A program made the translations under genes and the position numbers. From NCBI GenBank assembly GCA_934365945.1, contig CAKRNE010000009.1, forward strand, positions 1 to 64,000: a stretch of DNA of 64,000 bases. Direction: 5' to 3'. Below the pieces are notes generated by a model. It saw only the letters and a program-made list of their open reading frames with translations. It did no database searches and was not told the DNA's origin. Below are positions 14,823 through 24,438 of this stretch, piece after piece; position 1 is the stretch's first letter; each line of letters begins with the position of its first letter. This DNA comes from an uncultured Agathobacter sp. GTDB taxonomy: Bacteria; Bacillota; Clostridia; Lachnospirales; Lachnospiraceae.

Positions 14823-16423
14823 ACCGTGCTCCCGCAGATGCACTCCTTGCCAAATTTGACACCACTGAAAAAGCCGATGCTGCTTTGGCAGAGCTTAAGG
14901 CTTACTGGGATAAGCTGCTTGGCCACTTTACCATAGCTTCATCCGAAGAAAAGCTTGACCGCATGGTAAATGTATGGCATCAGTATCAGTGCATGGTTAC
15001 ATTTAACATGAGCCGCTCGGCTTCTTATTTTGAATCAGGCATCGGACGAGGCATGGGCTTTAGGGATTCCTGCCAGGATCTGCTCGGCTTCGTGCATCTG
15101 ATTCCGGACAGGGCAAGGGAGAGAATACTTGACATCGCAGCCACACAGTTTGAGGACGGCTCTGCCTACCACCAGTATCAGCCTCTCACTAAAAAGGGTA
15201 ACGCCGACATAGGCTCAGGCTTCAATGATGACCCGCTGTGGCTTATCGCTGCTGCCGCTGCTTACATCAAGGAGACAGGCGACTACTCTATACTTGACGA
15301 GTCAACACCGTATGACAGCGATCCTTCAAAGGCAACTGACTTTATGGAGCATCTGCGCCGCTCGTTCAACTATACGATCAATCATCTCGGACCTCACGGA
15401 CTGCCGCAGATTGGACGTGCTGACTGGAATGACTGTCTGAACTTAAACTGCTTCTCCGAGGAGCCGGGCGAGTCCTTCCAGACCTTTGGACCGTCTGAGG
15501 GGCCAAATGCTGAGTCAGTTTTTATCGCAGGCATGTTTGTAAAATACGGAAAAGACTATGTAGAAATCTGCAGACACAGGGGACTTTGCGACGAGGCCGA
15601 TAAAGCCCAAAAAGCTATTGAACAGATGGAAAAAACCGTCATGGATGCCGGATGGGATGGCGAGTGGTATCTTCGTGCATACGACCACTACAAGCACAAG
15701 ATTGGTTCCAAGGAATGTGAGGACGGAAAAATCTTTATTGAGCCACAGGGCTTTTGTGTTATCGCTGAAATCGGAAAGGATGAAGGACTCTGCCTTAAGG
15801 CAATGCAGTCTGTTGAGAAATATCTTGATACCAAATACGGTATCGTGCTCTTACAGCCGCCTTACCACAGATATCATGTGGAGCTTGGTGAAATCTCTTC
15901 TTATCCACCTGGATACAAGGAGAATGCCGGCATCTTCTGCCACAACAATCCTTGGATTTCTATAGCAGAGACTGTTATCGGCCGTGGAAACAGAGCATGG
16001 CAGGTATACACCAGAACATGTCCTGCATACATTGAGGATATCAGCGAGATTCACCGCACCGAGCCTTATGTATACAGCCAGATGATTGCCGGAAAAGATG
16101 CGCCTAACTTCGGTGAGGCAAAAAACAGCTGGCTGACCGGTACTGCTGCCTGGACCTTCCTGGATGTCTCACAGTACATCCTCGGTATCCGTCCTGACTA
16201 CGATGGTCTTATCATAGATCCTTGTATTCCTGATACTATGGACGGCTTTACAGCTAAGCGTGAGTTCCGTGGCAATACTTACCACATTACGGTCAGAAAT
16301 CCTGCTCACGTACAAAAGGGTGTGACAAAGCTCATCGTGGATGGTGCTGTTATGGACGGAAACATAATTCCTGCTATTAACGGAACCGGACACGATGTTA
16401 CAGTTGAGGTTACTATGGGCTAG
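14823..16423 (+). pseudogene. Cellobiose phosphorylase (GH94), 5'-truncated
   Basis: The coding sequence matches the C-terminal two thirds of a GH94 cellobiose phosphorylase (about 530 of 810 residues): the (alpha/alpha)6 barrel with [23 protein letters not shown], the catalytic-acid block [10 protein letters not shown], and the conserved [18 protein letters not shown]. The N-terminal beta-sandwich domain is gone. The frame is open without a stop back to 14801, and GH94-like residues ([18 protein letters not shown]) continue upstream of the TTG at 14885, so no true start exists. An intact enzyme would split cellobiose with phosphate into glucose 1-phosphate and glucose. This fragment should be inactive. 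Confidence 0.87.
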
Positions 16424-16474
16424 AGCTACCGGACAGGTCTCTGTACTGCTTCAATAAATATGACTTTGAATACG

Positions 16475-16512
16475 AAAATGCCGCCGCAGAGCAAGCTCTA
16501 CGGCGGCATTTA
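16475..16512. terminator. Bidirectional terminator between GH94 remnant and AAA gene
   Basis: A strong stem (AATGCCGCCG / CGGCGGCATT) is extended internally by AGAGC / GCTCT, with A- and T-runs on the outer flanks. It separates convergent genes. Confidence 0.85.
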
Positions 16513-16526
16513 GACTGCTGGTGATG

Positions 16527-18236
16527 CTATCCTATCAACACATTTTTTCCCTCAAATGCAAATCCATAGTGTCTGATTCTTTCTTTTGGGATACCCTGTG
16601 CCAAAAGCTCTGCATCATAGTTTTTCTCTTCTATCTGCTGTCTGGCTATATGTAACGTTTCCTCCAAATCTTTTTCTTTTTCACGGTGAACTTTAAATTC
16701 CATGATTACAGCCGGCAGGTTTTCCTTCTTTGGAATCATCATGACATCATATCTGCCGAATCCGCTCTCACGATTGGATTTTAACACATAGTTTTCTGCC
16801 TGCTCAGCCATCAGGCCCAGTACAAATCCATGATAGAAACGTTCGGTTTCCTCCAAACCTGTTTTCCCGCTTCCAACATCAAAATAGCTAAAAGTCTCCT
16901 GTGTCACACGGTTCATGTAATAATTCATTACTTCCAGATCATTTTCCATCATTGCTTTAATAAATTTATTATAACTGGCTGTTGCATTTCTAAACCATGC
17001 TGCAAACAAAGTTTCAAACATACACTTTGTCTCGAAATTTGTGATTTTTAAATGATACCAGGGTTTCATCAGCTCTCCACGATATTCCACTTCAACCGCT
17101 TTAAGATATCCGCTTGCCATCAGTAGACTCCAGATTGCACTTTCATTCACATCCAATTGATTAAACACTATCTGCTCATCAAAGCTTTCCACAATCTCTC
17201 TCTCCTGCAACAGTTCTTCCATCTTTGTCTTTACCTCTGATGATGCCTTCTGAATCAGATTACTGACCATCCCATTAGAACTGGTTGCCACCCAATATGT
17301 CTGGTATCTTTTTTCCTTTAAAAAACCGGTAATTGACCATGGATTGTAAATATCCTTCACAGAGCCAAATACAAAACCATCATACCATTTTTTTACCTTT
17401 TCTTTTTCACCAGACATACCATAGCTGTCCAGTGCAGCAAAAACCTCTTTCTCAGTAAATCCAAAACAGGTGCTATATGCTTCTGATGTCAGAGTCACAA
17501 CTCTAAGATTATTCAAGTCTGAAAACAGTGATTCTTTTGATACCCTTGTAATTCCGGTCATAACCGCGCGTTCCATGTATGAATTTGTCTTGAATGTGGC
17601 ATTAAACATACTCCGCATAAATCCGGTAAATTCTTCCCAATATCCATTGATATACGCTTCCTGCATCGGGGTGTCATATTCATCCAGAAGGATGATTGCT
17701 TTCTTTCCGTAATACCTGAACAGACAGGCTGCCAGACTGTTCAAAGCCCGAAATACTGTCTCATTTGTCATTTTTTTATCAGGTGTAATTGTATTGACAT
17801 AAATATCCAGTTCTTTAAAGAAATTTTTTTCCGACTCCTCAATTTCACTTTTCTGAAAAAAGCTGTAATGCTCCTGATATGCACGATACACAGCGGATAT
17901 AATTCCATCTCTTGCGTCTACATAATTATCCGCCTTAATTGCTGCAAAGCTGACAAAAATTACAGGATACTGACCTTGTAAATTTCTGTATTTTTCTTCA
18001 TTCCAGATAGATAATCCCTCAAACAGCTCAGACCTTCCTGCGTACTGATTGGAGAAAAAACACTTCAGCATATCCATGTTTAAAGTCTTTCCAAAACGGC
18101 GCGGTCTGGTAATCAATGTAACCGTATCCCTTGATTCCCACCATTCCTTTATGAAATCCGTTTTGTCTACATAAAAGTTATCATTTTTTCTGATATCTTC
18201 AAATCCCTGATTTCCAATACTTATTACTTTTTCCAT
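16527..18236 (-). CDS. AAA-ATPase-like protein with C-terminal PD-(D/E)XK nuclease domain
   Basis: A 569-residue member of the AAA-ATPase-like / DUF1703 family. The N-terminus has the family opening IGNQGFEDIRKNDNFYVDKT, a Walker A variant (RPRRFGKT, about 44-51) and a Walker B block (AIILLDEYDTP, about 181-191). The C-terminus has a PD-(D/E)XK nuclease-like core (GFGRYDVMMIP then PAVIMEFKV). These proteins occur in many copies in Lachnospiraceae and Bacteroidales and are suspected to act on nucleic acids or mobile elements, but the role is not settled. The start has no strong ribosome site; the ATG was chosen from the conserved N-terminal block. Confidence 0.85.
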   Translation of the reverse strand: MEKVISIGNQGFEDIRKNDNFYVDKTDFIKEWWESRDTVTLITRPRRFGKTLNMDMLKCFFSNQYAGRSELFEGLSIWNEEKYRNLQGQYPVIFVSFAAIKADNYVDARDGIISAVYRAYQEHYSFFQKSEIEESEKNFFKELDIYVNTITPDKKMTNETVFRALNSLAACLFRYYGKKAIILLDEYDTPMQEAYINGYWEEFTGFMRSMFNATFKTNSYMERAVMTGITRVSKESLFSDLNNLRVVTLTSEAYSTCFGFTEKEVFAALDSYGMSGEKEKVKKWYDGFVFGSVKDIYNPWSITGFLKEKRYQTYWVATSSNGMVSNLIQKASSEVKTKMEELLQEREIVESFDEQIVFNQLDVNESAIWSLLMASGYLKAVEVEYRGELMKPWYHLKITNFETKCMFETLFAAWFRNATASYNKFIKAMMENDLEVMNYYMNRVTQETFSYFDVGSGKTGLEETERFYHGFVLGLMAEQAENYVLKSNRESGFGRYDVMMIPKKENLPAVIMEFKVHREKEKDLEETLHIARQQIEEKNYDAELLAQGIPKERIRHYGFAFEGKNVLIG

Positions 18237-18287
18237 GTTCTGTCTCCATTCATGCTCTTCCCATGTTTTTATCTCTAAGAGATGCTG

Positions 18288-18656
<369 letters not shown>

Positions 18657-18732
18657 TTATTTCCATTATACCCTATTTGCTTTTTGTTTCAAGAGTATAA
18701 CATGATATAGCCAAAGATAACTTAAGAGAGTC

Positions 18733-19209
18733 CTATGAAGTGGCAACAAATCCCGTCAGGAAATAATAAAGCGCTCCCAGTGCCTTTCCAATAGCCATAG
18801 AAATCACTATAATCCCAAGACCGGCGCGAAGCTTCATGCGCTTATATATAATAGGGAATGTGTGCAGTATTTCTGCAAGTGCCACTGCAATACATCCGAC
18901 AAATATGCCGACACAAAGTCCATATATTGCAATAATTATATTCCCACAGATATTGCTTACAGGTACTTTTGGCATATTTACAAAGCCCAGATTATATGCC
19001 GTATCAAGCACTGACGATATATTACCTGCCACCACACCACATATCATGACATTTTCTATAAGTATTATATTTTCTATCCTGCTGCACCGAAGTATACGCG
19101 GCACCACTCCTATCACGAGCACGAATGCAAATACACCGGCTGACACTCCTGCCCCTGCTAAAAACGCTATCACTGACAAAAATATTTCACGCAATATATA
19201 TTCAAACAT
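18733..19209 (-). CDS. spoVAB: Stage V sporulation protein AB
   Basis: A 158-residue membrane protein with about five hydrophobic segments and the SpoVAB pattern (SAGVFAFVLVIGVVPRIL then AIYGLCVGIFVGCIAVALAEILHTFPI). In spore formers the SpoVA proteins form the inner-membrane channel that moves dipicolinic acid into and out of the spore. Its start overlaps the spoVAA stop by eight bases. The usual spoVAC-F genes do not follow, so this is a detached spoVAA-spoVAB pair. It indicates an organism with at least part of the sporulation program. Confidence 0.85.
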   Translation of the reverse strand: MFEYILREIFLSVIAFLAGAGVSAGVFAFVLVIGVVPRILRCSRIENIILIENVMICGVVAGNISSVLDTAYNLGFVNMPKVPVSNICGNIIIAIYGLCVGIFVGCIAVALAEILHTFPIIYKRMKLRAGLGIIVISMAIGKALGALYYFLTGFVATS

Positions 19210-19831
19210 CCTGCTTTTCCTTTACCTTGTCTATTATTGTGTTCCACGTATCTTTGTTATGCTTATCCATCTCCACCTGAATCGGCGTGACATCGTCGGA
19301 TAGCTTACGCTTTCCGATATGATTAAAAAACAATATGATTCCGACCGCCAGACCAATGCAGTAAAACACCTCAAGCACCGATACCTGTGGCTTGTCCACA
19401 CCCATTATCTGCTTATAAAAATGCTCAAACACACCTGATATCGAAATATCATTATTGAAAGCCATGATTGTAAAAGCTGAACCAAAAAATATAAGTATAC
19501 ACACCGCTGCAACCTTTAGTGCTTCAAGAATCTTATTTTTGCTGTTGTCGTCATACTCTACAAGTACCTCCGGCTCACCAATGCTTATAACCTGTGCATC
19601 ATCATAGAGCTCCGTGATTTGCTCTATTATTTTCATTACAGGTATCACGCTCTTTTTCCCGCGTATCTTATCCACGATCATTCCCTTTATCTGTCCCTCA
19701 TAGCGTGAATATTTGCAATACACACTTGCTATGTCATTGATGCAGACCTGTCTGCGGTGAAGTGTCTTCTGCTGTTCTGCGCGTATATACACGAGGATTT
19801 TTTCTTTTGGGGTATCAGTATGCTCCGGCAT
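19202..19831 (-). CDS. spoVAA: Stage V sporulation protein AA
   Basis: About 209 residues with a soluble SpoVAA N-terminal domain (PF12164-like, about 10-115: ILVYIRAEQQKTLHRRQVCINDIASVYC) followed by two membrane helices (about 120-140 and 168-185). SpoVAA is part of the spore dipicolinic-acid channel complex. I start it at the third codon of the open frame (ATG 19831) because the AAGGGAG site is eight bases away from it but only one base from the first ATG. It is translationally linked to spoVAB. Confidence 0.85.
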   Translation of the reverse strand: MPEHTDTPKEKILVYIRAEQQKTLHRRQVCINDIASVYCKYSRYEGQIKGMIVDKIRGKKSVIPVMKIIEQITELYDDAQVISIGEPEVLVEYDDNSKNKILEALKVAAVCILIFFGSAFTIMAFNNDISISGVFEHFYKQIMGVDKPQVSVLEVFYCIGLAVGIILFFNHIGKRKLSDDVTPIQVEMDKHNKDTWNTIIDKVKEKQDV

Positions 19832-19864
19832 TTTCATGCTCCCTTCGATTAATATTCATATGTA

Positions 19865-19894
19865 TATAATTTCCATTTATTTTGATTTTATACA
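19865..19894 (-). promoter_or_regulatory. Candidate forespore-type promoter of spoVAA
   Basis: On the minus strand TGTATA (19894-19889) and GGAAATTATA (19874-19865), 14 bp apart, resemble sigma-F/sigma-G promoters. The match is loose and the region is very AT-rich, so this is a suggestion only. Confidence 0.3.
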
Positions 19895-19925
19895 CAAAAT
19901 ACACACATGTAATTAAATCAATATT

Positions 19926-19968
19926 TTTCGTGCGATATATTGTTTTTTTCGTGCAAACATCATATAAT
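19926..19968 (+). promoter_or_regulatory. Promoter and direct repeats of the antitoxin operon
   Basis: TTGTTT (19940-19945), a 17-bp spacer and a perfect TATAAT (19963-19968) precede the antitoxin gene. Two copies of TTTTTCGTGC (ending at about 19933 and 19954) flank the -35 box and are candidate sites for autorepression, which is usual for RelB/DinJ proteins. Confidence 0.5.
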
Positions 19969-20000
19969 AAATATATATAATCTAAGGGAGGAACTTTATC

Positions 20001-20282
20001 ATGGCTAAAACAACAACAAGTAATATCAGCATTCGCATGGATAGCAATTTAAAAGCTGCTGCTGAAGCTTTATATGAAGAATTAGGTATGAATATCAGCA
20101 CTGCATTCAACATTTTTGTTCGTCAATCTTTACGAGAACGAGGTATCCCATTTAAAATAACAGAAGGTTCTCCAAACAAAGAGACAGTTTCAGCTATGCT
20201 TGAGGCAGAAAGGATTGCAAAAGATTCAACTATTGATGGTTATAAAAATGTGGATGAACTTTTTGCAGACCTTGATGCATGA
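20001..20282 (+). CDS. RelB/DinJ-family antitoxin
   Basis: A 93-residue antitoxin. Residues 8-50 (SIRMDSNLKAAAEALYEELGMNISTAFNIFVRQSL) form the ribbon-helix-helix DNA-binding domain of the RelB/DinJ family. The C-terminal half, ending ADLDA, would bind the toxin. The ribosome site is GGGAGGAAC, ten bases before the ATG. Its TGA overlaps the ATG of a YafQ-type toxin frame (ATGA). Because that toxin is internally deleted, the antitoxin now probably acts only as an autorepressor or as a rescue antitoxin for related toxins elsewhere. Confidence 0.9.
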   Translation: MAKTTTSNISIRMDSNLKAAAEALYEELGMNISTAFNIFVRQSLRERGIPFKITEGSPNKETVSAMLEAERIAKDSTIDGYKNVDELFADLDA

Positions 20283-20425
20283 GTAAATATGAAATCAAAT
20301 ATACAACACAATTTAAAAAAGATTATAAACTAGCAAAACGTCGTGGTCTTGATATCACTCTTTTAAAAGATATTGTTTCAAAAATTGCACGCACAGGTAC
20401 ACATAGTGACTTATTTGGTCTGTAA
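20279..20425 (+). pseudogene. YafQ-family toxin with internal deletion
   Basis: A 48-residue frame overlaps the antitoxin stop. Its first 36 residues (MSKYEIKYTTQFKKDYKLAK, then RRGLDITLLKDIVSKI) are the N-terminus of a YafQ/RelE mRNA interferase, and the last eleven (RTGTHSDLFGL) match the extreme C-terminus of the same family, including the catalytic His of the GTHSDLF motif. About 45 central residues carrying the rest of the RelE fold are missing, in frame. A normal family member has about 90 residues. The product should be inactive. The join near 20388-20395 is the deletion scar. Confidence 0.82.
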
Positions 20426-20485
20426 AATATCGTAATAATTCATATTTATTGTATACTATTATCAATTTATAAAGTGAGGTAACAA

Positions 20486-21253
20486 ATGGCATACACTAAT
20501 GAAATACTGACTCTCGCCGTGGAAATTGGCGATTGTATGCTCAGAAACGGTGCAGAAATCTACAGAGTGGAGGACACTGTGGTTCATATACTAAGTTCAT
20601 ATGAGGTGGAGGAATTTGACGTATATGTGCTGTCAAACGGAATATTTGCAAGTGCAAATGAGAACAAGGAGGATGCCTGCAGCATCGTGCGCCACGTACC
20701 GCTTGGTGCTGTCAATCTGGCAAAGATCAGCGCGTTAAACCAGCTCGCAAGAGACATATGTGACCAGAAAATCTCCCTGATTGACTCATGGGACAGGCTT
20801 GAGCAGTGCAAAAATATCCCTAATTACAAAAAAAGCGCACAGATTTTCTTCTGTGGGCTTGGAAGTGCCTGCTTTTGCTATCTTTTTGGCGGAAGCTGGC
20901 TTGACTTTGCTTTTGCATTTGTTATAGGTTCGCTGGAGCAGGTGCTTTTGTTTGGCCTTAAAGAATATAAGTTCTCAAGGATTATCACCAATATCCTTGC
21001 CAGTCTTTTTGTGACACTGCTCGCCACCGCAAGTACACTTACAGGACTTTCTCTTTTACCCGATAAAATCATTATAGGTGCTATCATGCCGCTTGTTCCG
21101 GGAATAGCATTTACTACCTCTATCAGAGATATCTATAACGGGGATTACCTGTCAGGCACAATACATCTGCTCGACGCACTGATCACAGCCGTGTGTGTTG
21201 CTGTGGGAGCATGTCTGCCGTTTGTTGTGATGAAATATATGGGAGGGCTTTAA
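20486..21253 (+). CDS. Threonine/serine exporter-type protein, large subunit (ThrE N-domain)
   Basis: A 255-residue protein of the ThrE family (PF06738). A soluble N-terminal part with the family signature (AVEIGDCMLRNGAEIYRVEDTV) is followed by five hydrophobic helices. In Corynebacterium ThrE exports threonine and serine; in Firmicutes the transporter is split in two, as here. The second half starts three bases past this stop. GTGAGG stands before the ATG. Confidence 0.87.
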   Translation: MAYTNEILTLAVEIGDCMLRNGAEIYRVEDTVVHILSSYEVEEFDVYVLSNGIFASANENKEDACSIVRHVPLGAVNLAKISALNQLARDICDQKISLIDSWDRLEQCKNIPNYKKSAQIFFCGLGSACFCYLFGGSWLDFAFAFVIGSLEQVLLFGLKEYKFSRIITNILASLFVTLLATASTLTGLSLLPDKIIIGAIMPLVPGIAFTTSIRDIYNGDYLSGTIHLLDALITAVCVAVGACLPFVVMKYMGGL

Positions 21254-21256
21254 GCT

Positions 21257-21700
21257 ATGGAGTTTATAGTACAATTTATTGTGGCTCTCTTTGCCACATT
21301 ATCGTTTGCTGTTATTTTTTCCGCTCCAAAGAAAGAGCTGTTTTACTGCGGCTTTACAGGAGCGCTTGGCTGGATCATCTACTATATAATGGTTCAGTTT
21401 GATATGGGTGTTGTGTTTCCATCGCTTGTCGCGACACTATGCCTTACAATAATGGCGCGCATTTTTGCTGCGGCACGCTCTATGCCTGTGACAGTTTATC
21501 TGCTTTCCGGTATCTTTCCTCTTGTGCCGGGAGCAGGAATTTTTTACACTGCATATTATCTTTTTACAAATGACAGAGCACTTTCCTCCTCAAAGGGTAT
21601 TGAAACCTTTGAGGTGGCGGGTGCCATCGTGCTTGGTATCATATTCGGGTTTGGCATACCGCAGAGTTTGTTTAATCTGTTAAAGCCTAAGCACCAATAA
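21257..21700 (+). CDS. Threonine/serine exporter-type protein, small subunit (ThrE_2)
   Basis: A 147-residue, almost wholly hydrophobic protein with about five helices, including LVPGAGIFYTAYYL, matching the C-terminal half of ThrE (PF12821). It is encoded directly after the large subunit and should complete the transporter. Its last 14 bases overlap the 3' end of the convergent ABC-2 permease gene on the other strand, and there is no terminator between them. Confidence 0.86.
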   Translation: MEFIVQFIVALFATLSFAVIFSAPKKELFYCGFTGALGWIIYYIMVQFDMGVVFPSLVATLCLTIMARIFAAARSMPVTVYLLSGIFPLVPGAGIFYTAYYLFTNDRALSSSKGIETFEVAGAIVLGIIFGFGIPQSLFNLLKPKHQ

Positions 21701-23714
21701 GTGTTGTCCATGAATACAATGGATAGACAGAAAACCATCCTGCAAATCCAATGCCTGATATTTTAAGGATAAGTGGTACAACAAAAACAAGTATCGAAAA
21801 GAAAACCGACTGGATATGATTTTTTCGCCAGTATGATATAACAAGCGTTCCTGCCGCTACAGCTATAAGCGCGCCCATCTGTGCCAAAATCAATAATATA
21901 ATAAAAGCCCGGATGGAAAGTGCCTGCGGTAATTGTTCAAAATAAGGTATATCTGTTATGGAAGAGCCTGCCCCATGCATCGGATATGCCTTTGAGATAT
22001 TAATAAATCTGCATATTACAGGGATGATCGAGAGTCCCATTACTGCCATGATACATACAGCGGCCTTTCTATATATTATCTTCTTTTTTCCTGCCTTTGT
22101 CGCACCAAGTAAATACCACACTCCACACTGATATTCCATAGGGATAAAATTGCCAAATGCCGTGACCACGCACAATGAAAGTAAAAATAGATTTATAAGC
22201 TGATCGTTATTCTTTAGTCCAAACAGGTACAGATAACCTGTATCATAAATAAAACTGCCTCCATTTTCACATATTCTCTGATATTGATGCTGCACACGCT
22301 CAAAAGCAGGATAGAAAAATGTTACCGCGTACAATTCTGCCTTTAAGCCATCTGCTGCATTTTCACTGATTTTCCCATTTGCAGTCATATTATCAATGCG
22401 TTCGATTTCAGAAAATGCCTTATCGTATTTTTCCTGTTCTGATATAATGAGTGCTTCCTTTTCATCTGTCAGTTCTCCTTCGAGCTGCAGCATAATGTCC
22501 CTGTAATACCGCTCCTGCGCGGACGGATTATATTCTTTTCCGATAATTTGCCAGCCAATCAATATTGCAAACAGCAGGATCACCACTGCTGCTCTATTGG
22601 TAATCATTATTTTATATCCCTCATGGTAAAGCAATGAAATACGCGGATGAAAATGTTTTTTATGCTTTGATCGGCTTTTTACCAGTTCAAAATTTTTTCC
22701 ATAGACAAAAAGTATAATTGATAGCGTAATTCCGGACATTGCCAGATCAATGATTATTGACCGGGTTAAAACCAGTCTTGAAACCGGATACCCTCCTATA
22801 TTAAAATTCAGATAGCTTCCATAAAGCTTTTGAGTTTCCAGTATTCCTATCAGATTAATGTATTTGAATACAGACCATTTTTCCACTGCCGGAATTGTCA
22901 AATATGCTATATAGCTGATCCCATAGAGTAAAAAAGCAGTGACATACGGCAGGATGATTCTGTCTGCGATAATGCAAAATGCCATAATGACAGTGCCCGT
23001 GGCAAAAAATACAAAGCTTTTTGTCAGAACAGAATAAATTATATATTCTAAGATGCTGATCTGCAGATTGCTTTCCATATAAATTGCAACTGACTGGATA
23101 TCTGCCGTCAGATCCCCAAAGCCTATAGTAATTTTGGCATAAATCAGATTCATTCCGTAAAACAGGATAGTTATAATTGTGCAGTGGACGAATAAAGCCA
23201 CAATCTTTGCAATCCCACTCTGCAAGCGACCGTTTTTCGTACTTCTTGTTATATAAAAAAGCTTTTTATCTTTTTCCGCAAATATTAGGTTTCCGGTAAA
23301 AAGAAAAACCGACAATATCAAAAGCAGATCCGTCCATACACTCTCCATTGAAATTTTAAGAGCCTTTGACGGCATCCACCGTATATTTTTTCCCGACAGC
23401 CCGGAATAATCTTTTGCACTTTTTTCAATATTCCTTGCTGCGTAATCGTTTTGTCCCTGTTTTTTGAATATGGATATACTACTTAAATTATCTTTACTTT
23501 CCTGCACTGATCTCAGATATTCCTTATAACCGGCTACCTTCTGCTGTTCTTCATAAAGCTCATCCCTATAGTTTTCTTCTGTAGTTTCTTTAAGTTCAGG
23601 TGTATTAATATACCACAGAAGGAACAGGTTTATGATCATAAGCACACAAATAGACAGAATAAAACTGCGTTTTCTCCATATTTTATCCAGCTCATAAAAT
23701 ATCAATCTATGCAT
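21687..23714 (-). CDS. ABC-2-type permease, tandem two-module
   Basis: A 675-residue membrane protein made of two similar halves. Each half has an N-terminal helix (RSFILSICVLMIINLFLLWY; AAVVILLFAILIGW), a large extracytoplasmic segment of about 90-100 residues rich in Glu/Lys, and then about five further helices. This is the form of a fused ABC-2 exporter dimer. The start is ATG 23714, nine bases after GAGGAGG; the frame continues to a TTG at 23732 that overlaps the ATPase more. It ends the operon with the ATPase and lipoprotein genes. The cargo is unknown. Confidence 0.83.
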   Translation of the reverse strand: MHRLIFYELDKIWRKRSFILSICVLMIINLFLLWYINTPELKETTEENYRDELYEEQQKVAGYKEYLRSVQESKDNLSSISIFKKQGQNDYAARNIEKSAKDYSGLSGKNIRWMPSKALKISMESVWTDLLLILSVFLFTGNLIFAEKDKKLFYITRSTKNGRLQSGIAKIVALFVHCTIITILFYGMNLIYAKITIGFGDLTADIQSVAIYMESNLQISILEYIIYSVLTKSFVFFATGTVIMAFCIIADRIILPYVTAFLLYGISYIAYLTIPAVEKWSVFKYINLIGILETQKLYGSYLNFNIGGYPVSRLVLTRSIIIDLAMSGITLSIILFVYGKNFELVKSRSKHKKHFHPRISLLYHEGYKIMITNRAAVVILLFAILIGWQIIGKEYNPSAQERYYRDIMLQLEGELTDEKEALIISEQEKYDKAFSEIERIDNMTANGKISENAADGLKAELYAVTFFYPAFERVQHQYQRICENGGSFIYDTGYLYLFGLKNNDQLINLFLLSLCVVTAFGNFIPMEYQCGVWYLLGATKAGKKKIIYRKAAVCIMAVMGLSIIPVICRFINISKAYPMHGAGSSITDIPYFEQLPQALSIRAFIILLILAQMGALIAVAAGTLVISYWRKNHIQSVFFSILVFVVPLILKISGIGFAGWFSVYPLYSWTTLIGA

Positions 23715-24435
23715 CTGGCTTTGCCTCCTCAAATATCGTCATATACAGCGCTTCAAGACCATTTATATTTCCATATTTACTGCAAAGATTTCCGACTGTA
23801 TCCTTGTCAATGATACTTCCTGACTTTATCAATATGACCTCCCCAGCAATCGGCTCAATATCCGAAACAACGTGAGTCGAAACCAGTATCACCTTATCCC
23901 CTGCCAGCTCAGATATCCTCTCTCTTATCCTTACCCGTTCTTTTGGATCAAGCCCCACTGTCGGCTCATCCAGTACGATGAGCTTTGGATTCCCTAATAC
24001 AGCCTGTGCTATAAGGATACGCTGCTTCATTCCACCCGAATATGTACCTATCCCACGGTCAGCAGCTTCTGTCATATTCACATACTCCAATACCCTGTCT
24101 ATTTCCCGTGACATATCCTTTTTAGGTATTCCTTTTAATGCCGCCATATAAGATAAAAATCGTTTCCCTGTAAACGTGTCATACAAGCCCTGCTGCTGAG
24201 GTGCATAGCCAATAATACTTCGATATTTTGAGCCTAGTATTTTTATGTCATGTCCATCCCATAGTACTTGTCCGTCACTTGGCTTGATATTTCCTGTGAT
24301 TATGTTCATGAGTGTGGACTTTCCCGCTCCATTTGGACCAAGCAGACCATATATGCCGTTGTCAAGTTCCAGTGATACATGCTCCAATGCAATTTTATCT
24401 TTATACTTTTTAGCTATATTGTTAAGACAAAGCAT
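23707..24435 (-). CDS. ABC transporter ATP-binding protein
   Basis: A 242-residue ABC ATPase with Walker A (GPNGAGKST), Q-loop (YAPQQQG), signature (YSGGMKQR), Walker B (LIVLDEPTVGLDP) and switch His (STHVVSD). It pairs with the downstream ABC-2 permease, whose start it overlaps by eight bases, and follows the lipoprotein gene by three bases. The type is that of antibiotic- or peptide-export and immunity systems controlled by adjacent two-component regulators. Confidence 0.9.
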   Translation of the reverse strand: MLCLNNIAKKYKDKIALEHVSLELDNGIYGLLGPNGAGKSTLMNIITGNIKPSDGQVLWDGHDIKILGSKYRSIIGYAPQQQGLYDTFTGKRFLSYMAALKGIPKKDMSREIDRVLEYVNMTEAADRGIGTYSGGMKQRILIAQAVLGNPKLIVLDEPTVGLDPKERVRIRERISELAGDKVILVSTHVVSDIEPIAGEVILIKSGSIIDKDTVGNLCSKYGNINGLEALYMTIFEEAKPDA

Positions 24436-24438
24436 CTT

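Noticed and set aside
14509..14865. The truncated permease as a complete 118-residue protein
   Set aside because: Homology begins only at the EAA loop; the first residues are antisense to the GH94 frame, and membrane permeases of this type need six helices.
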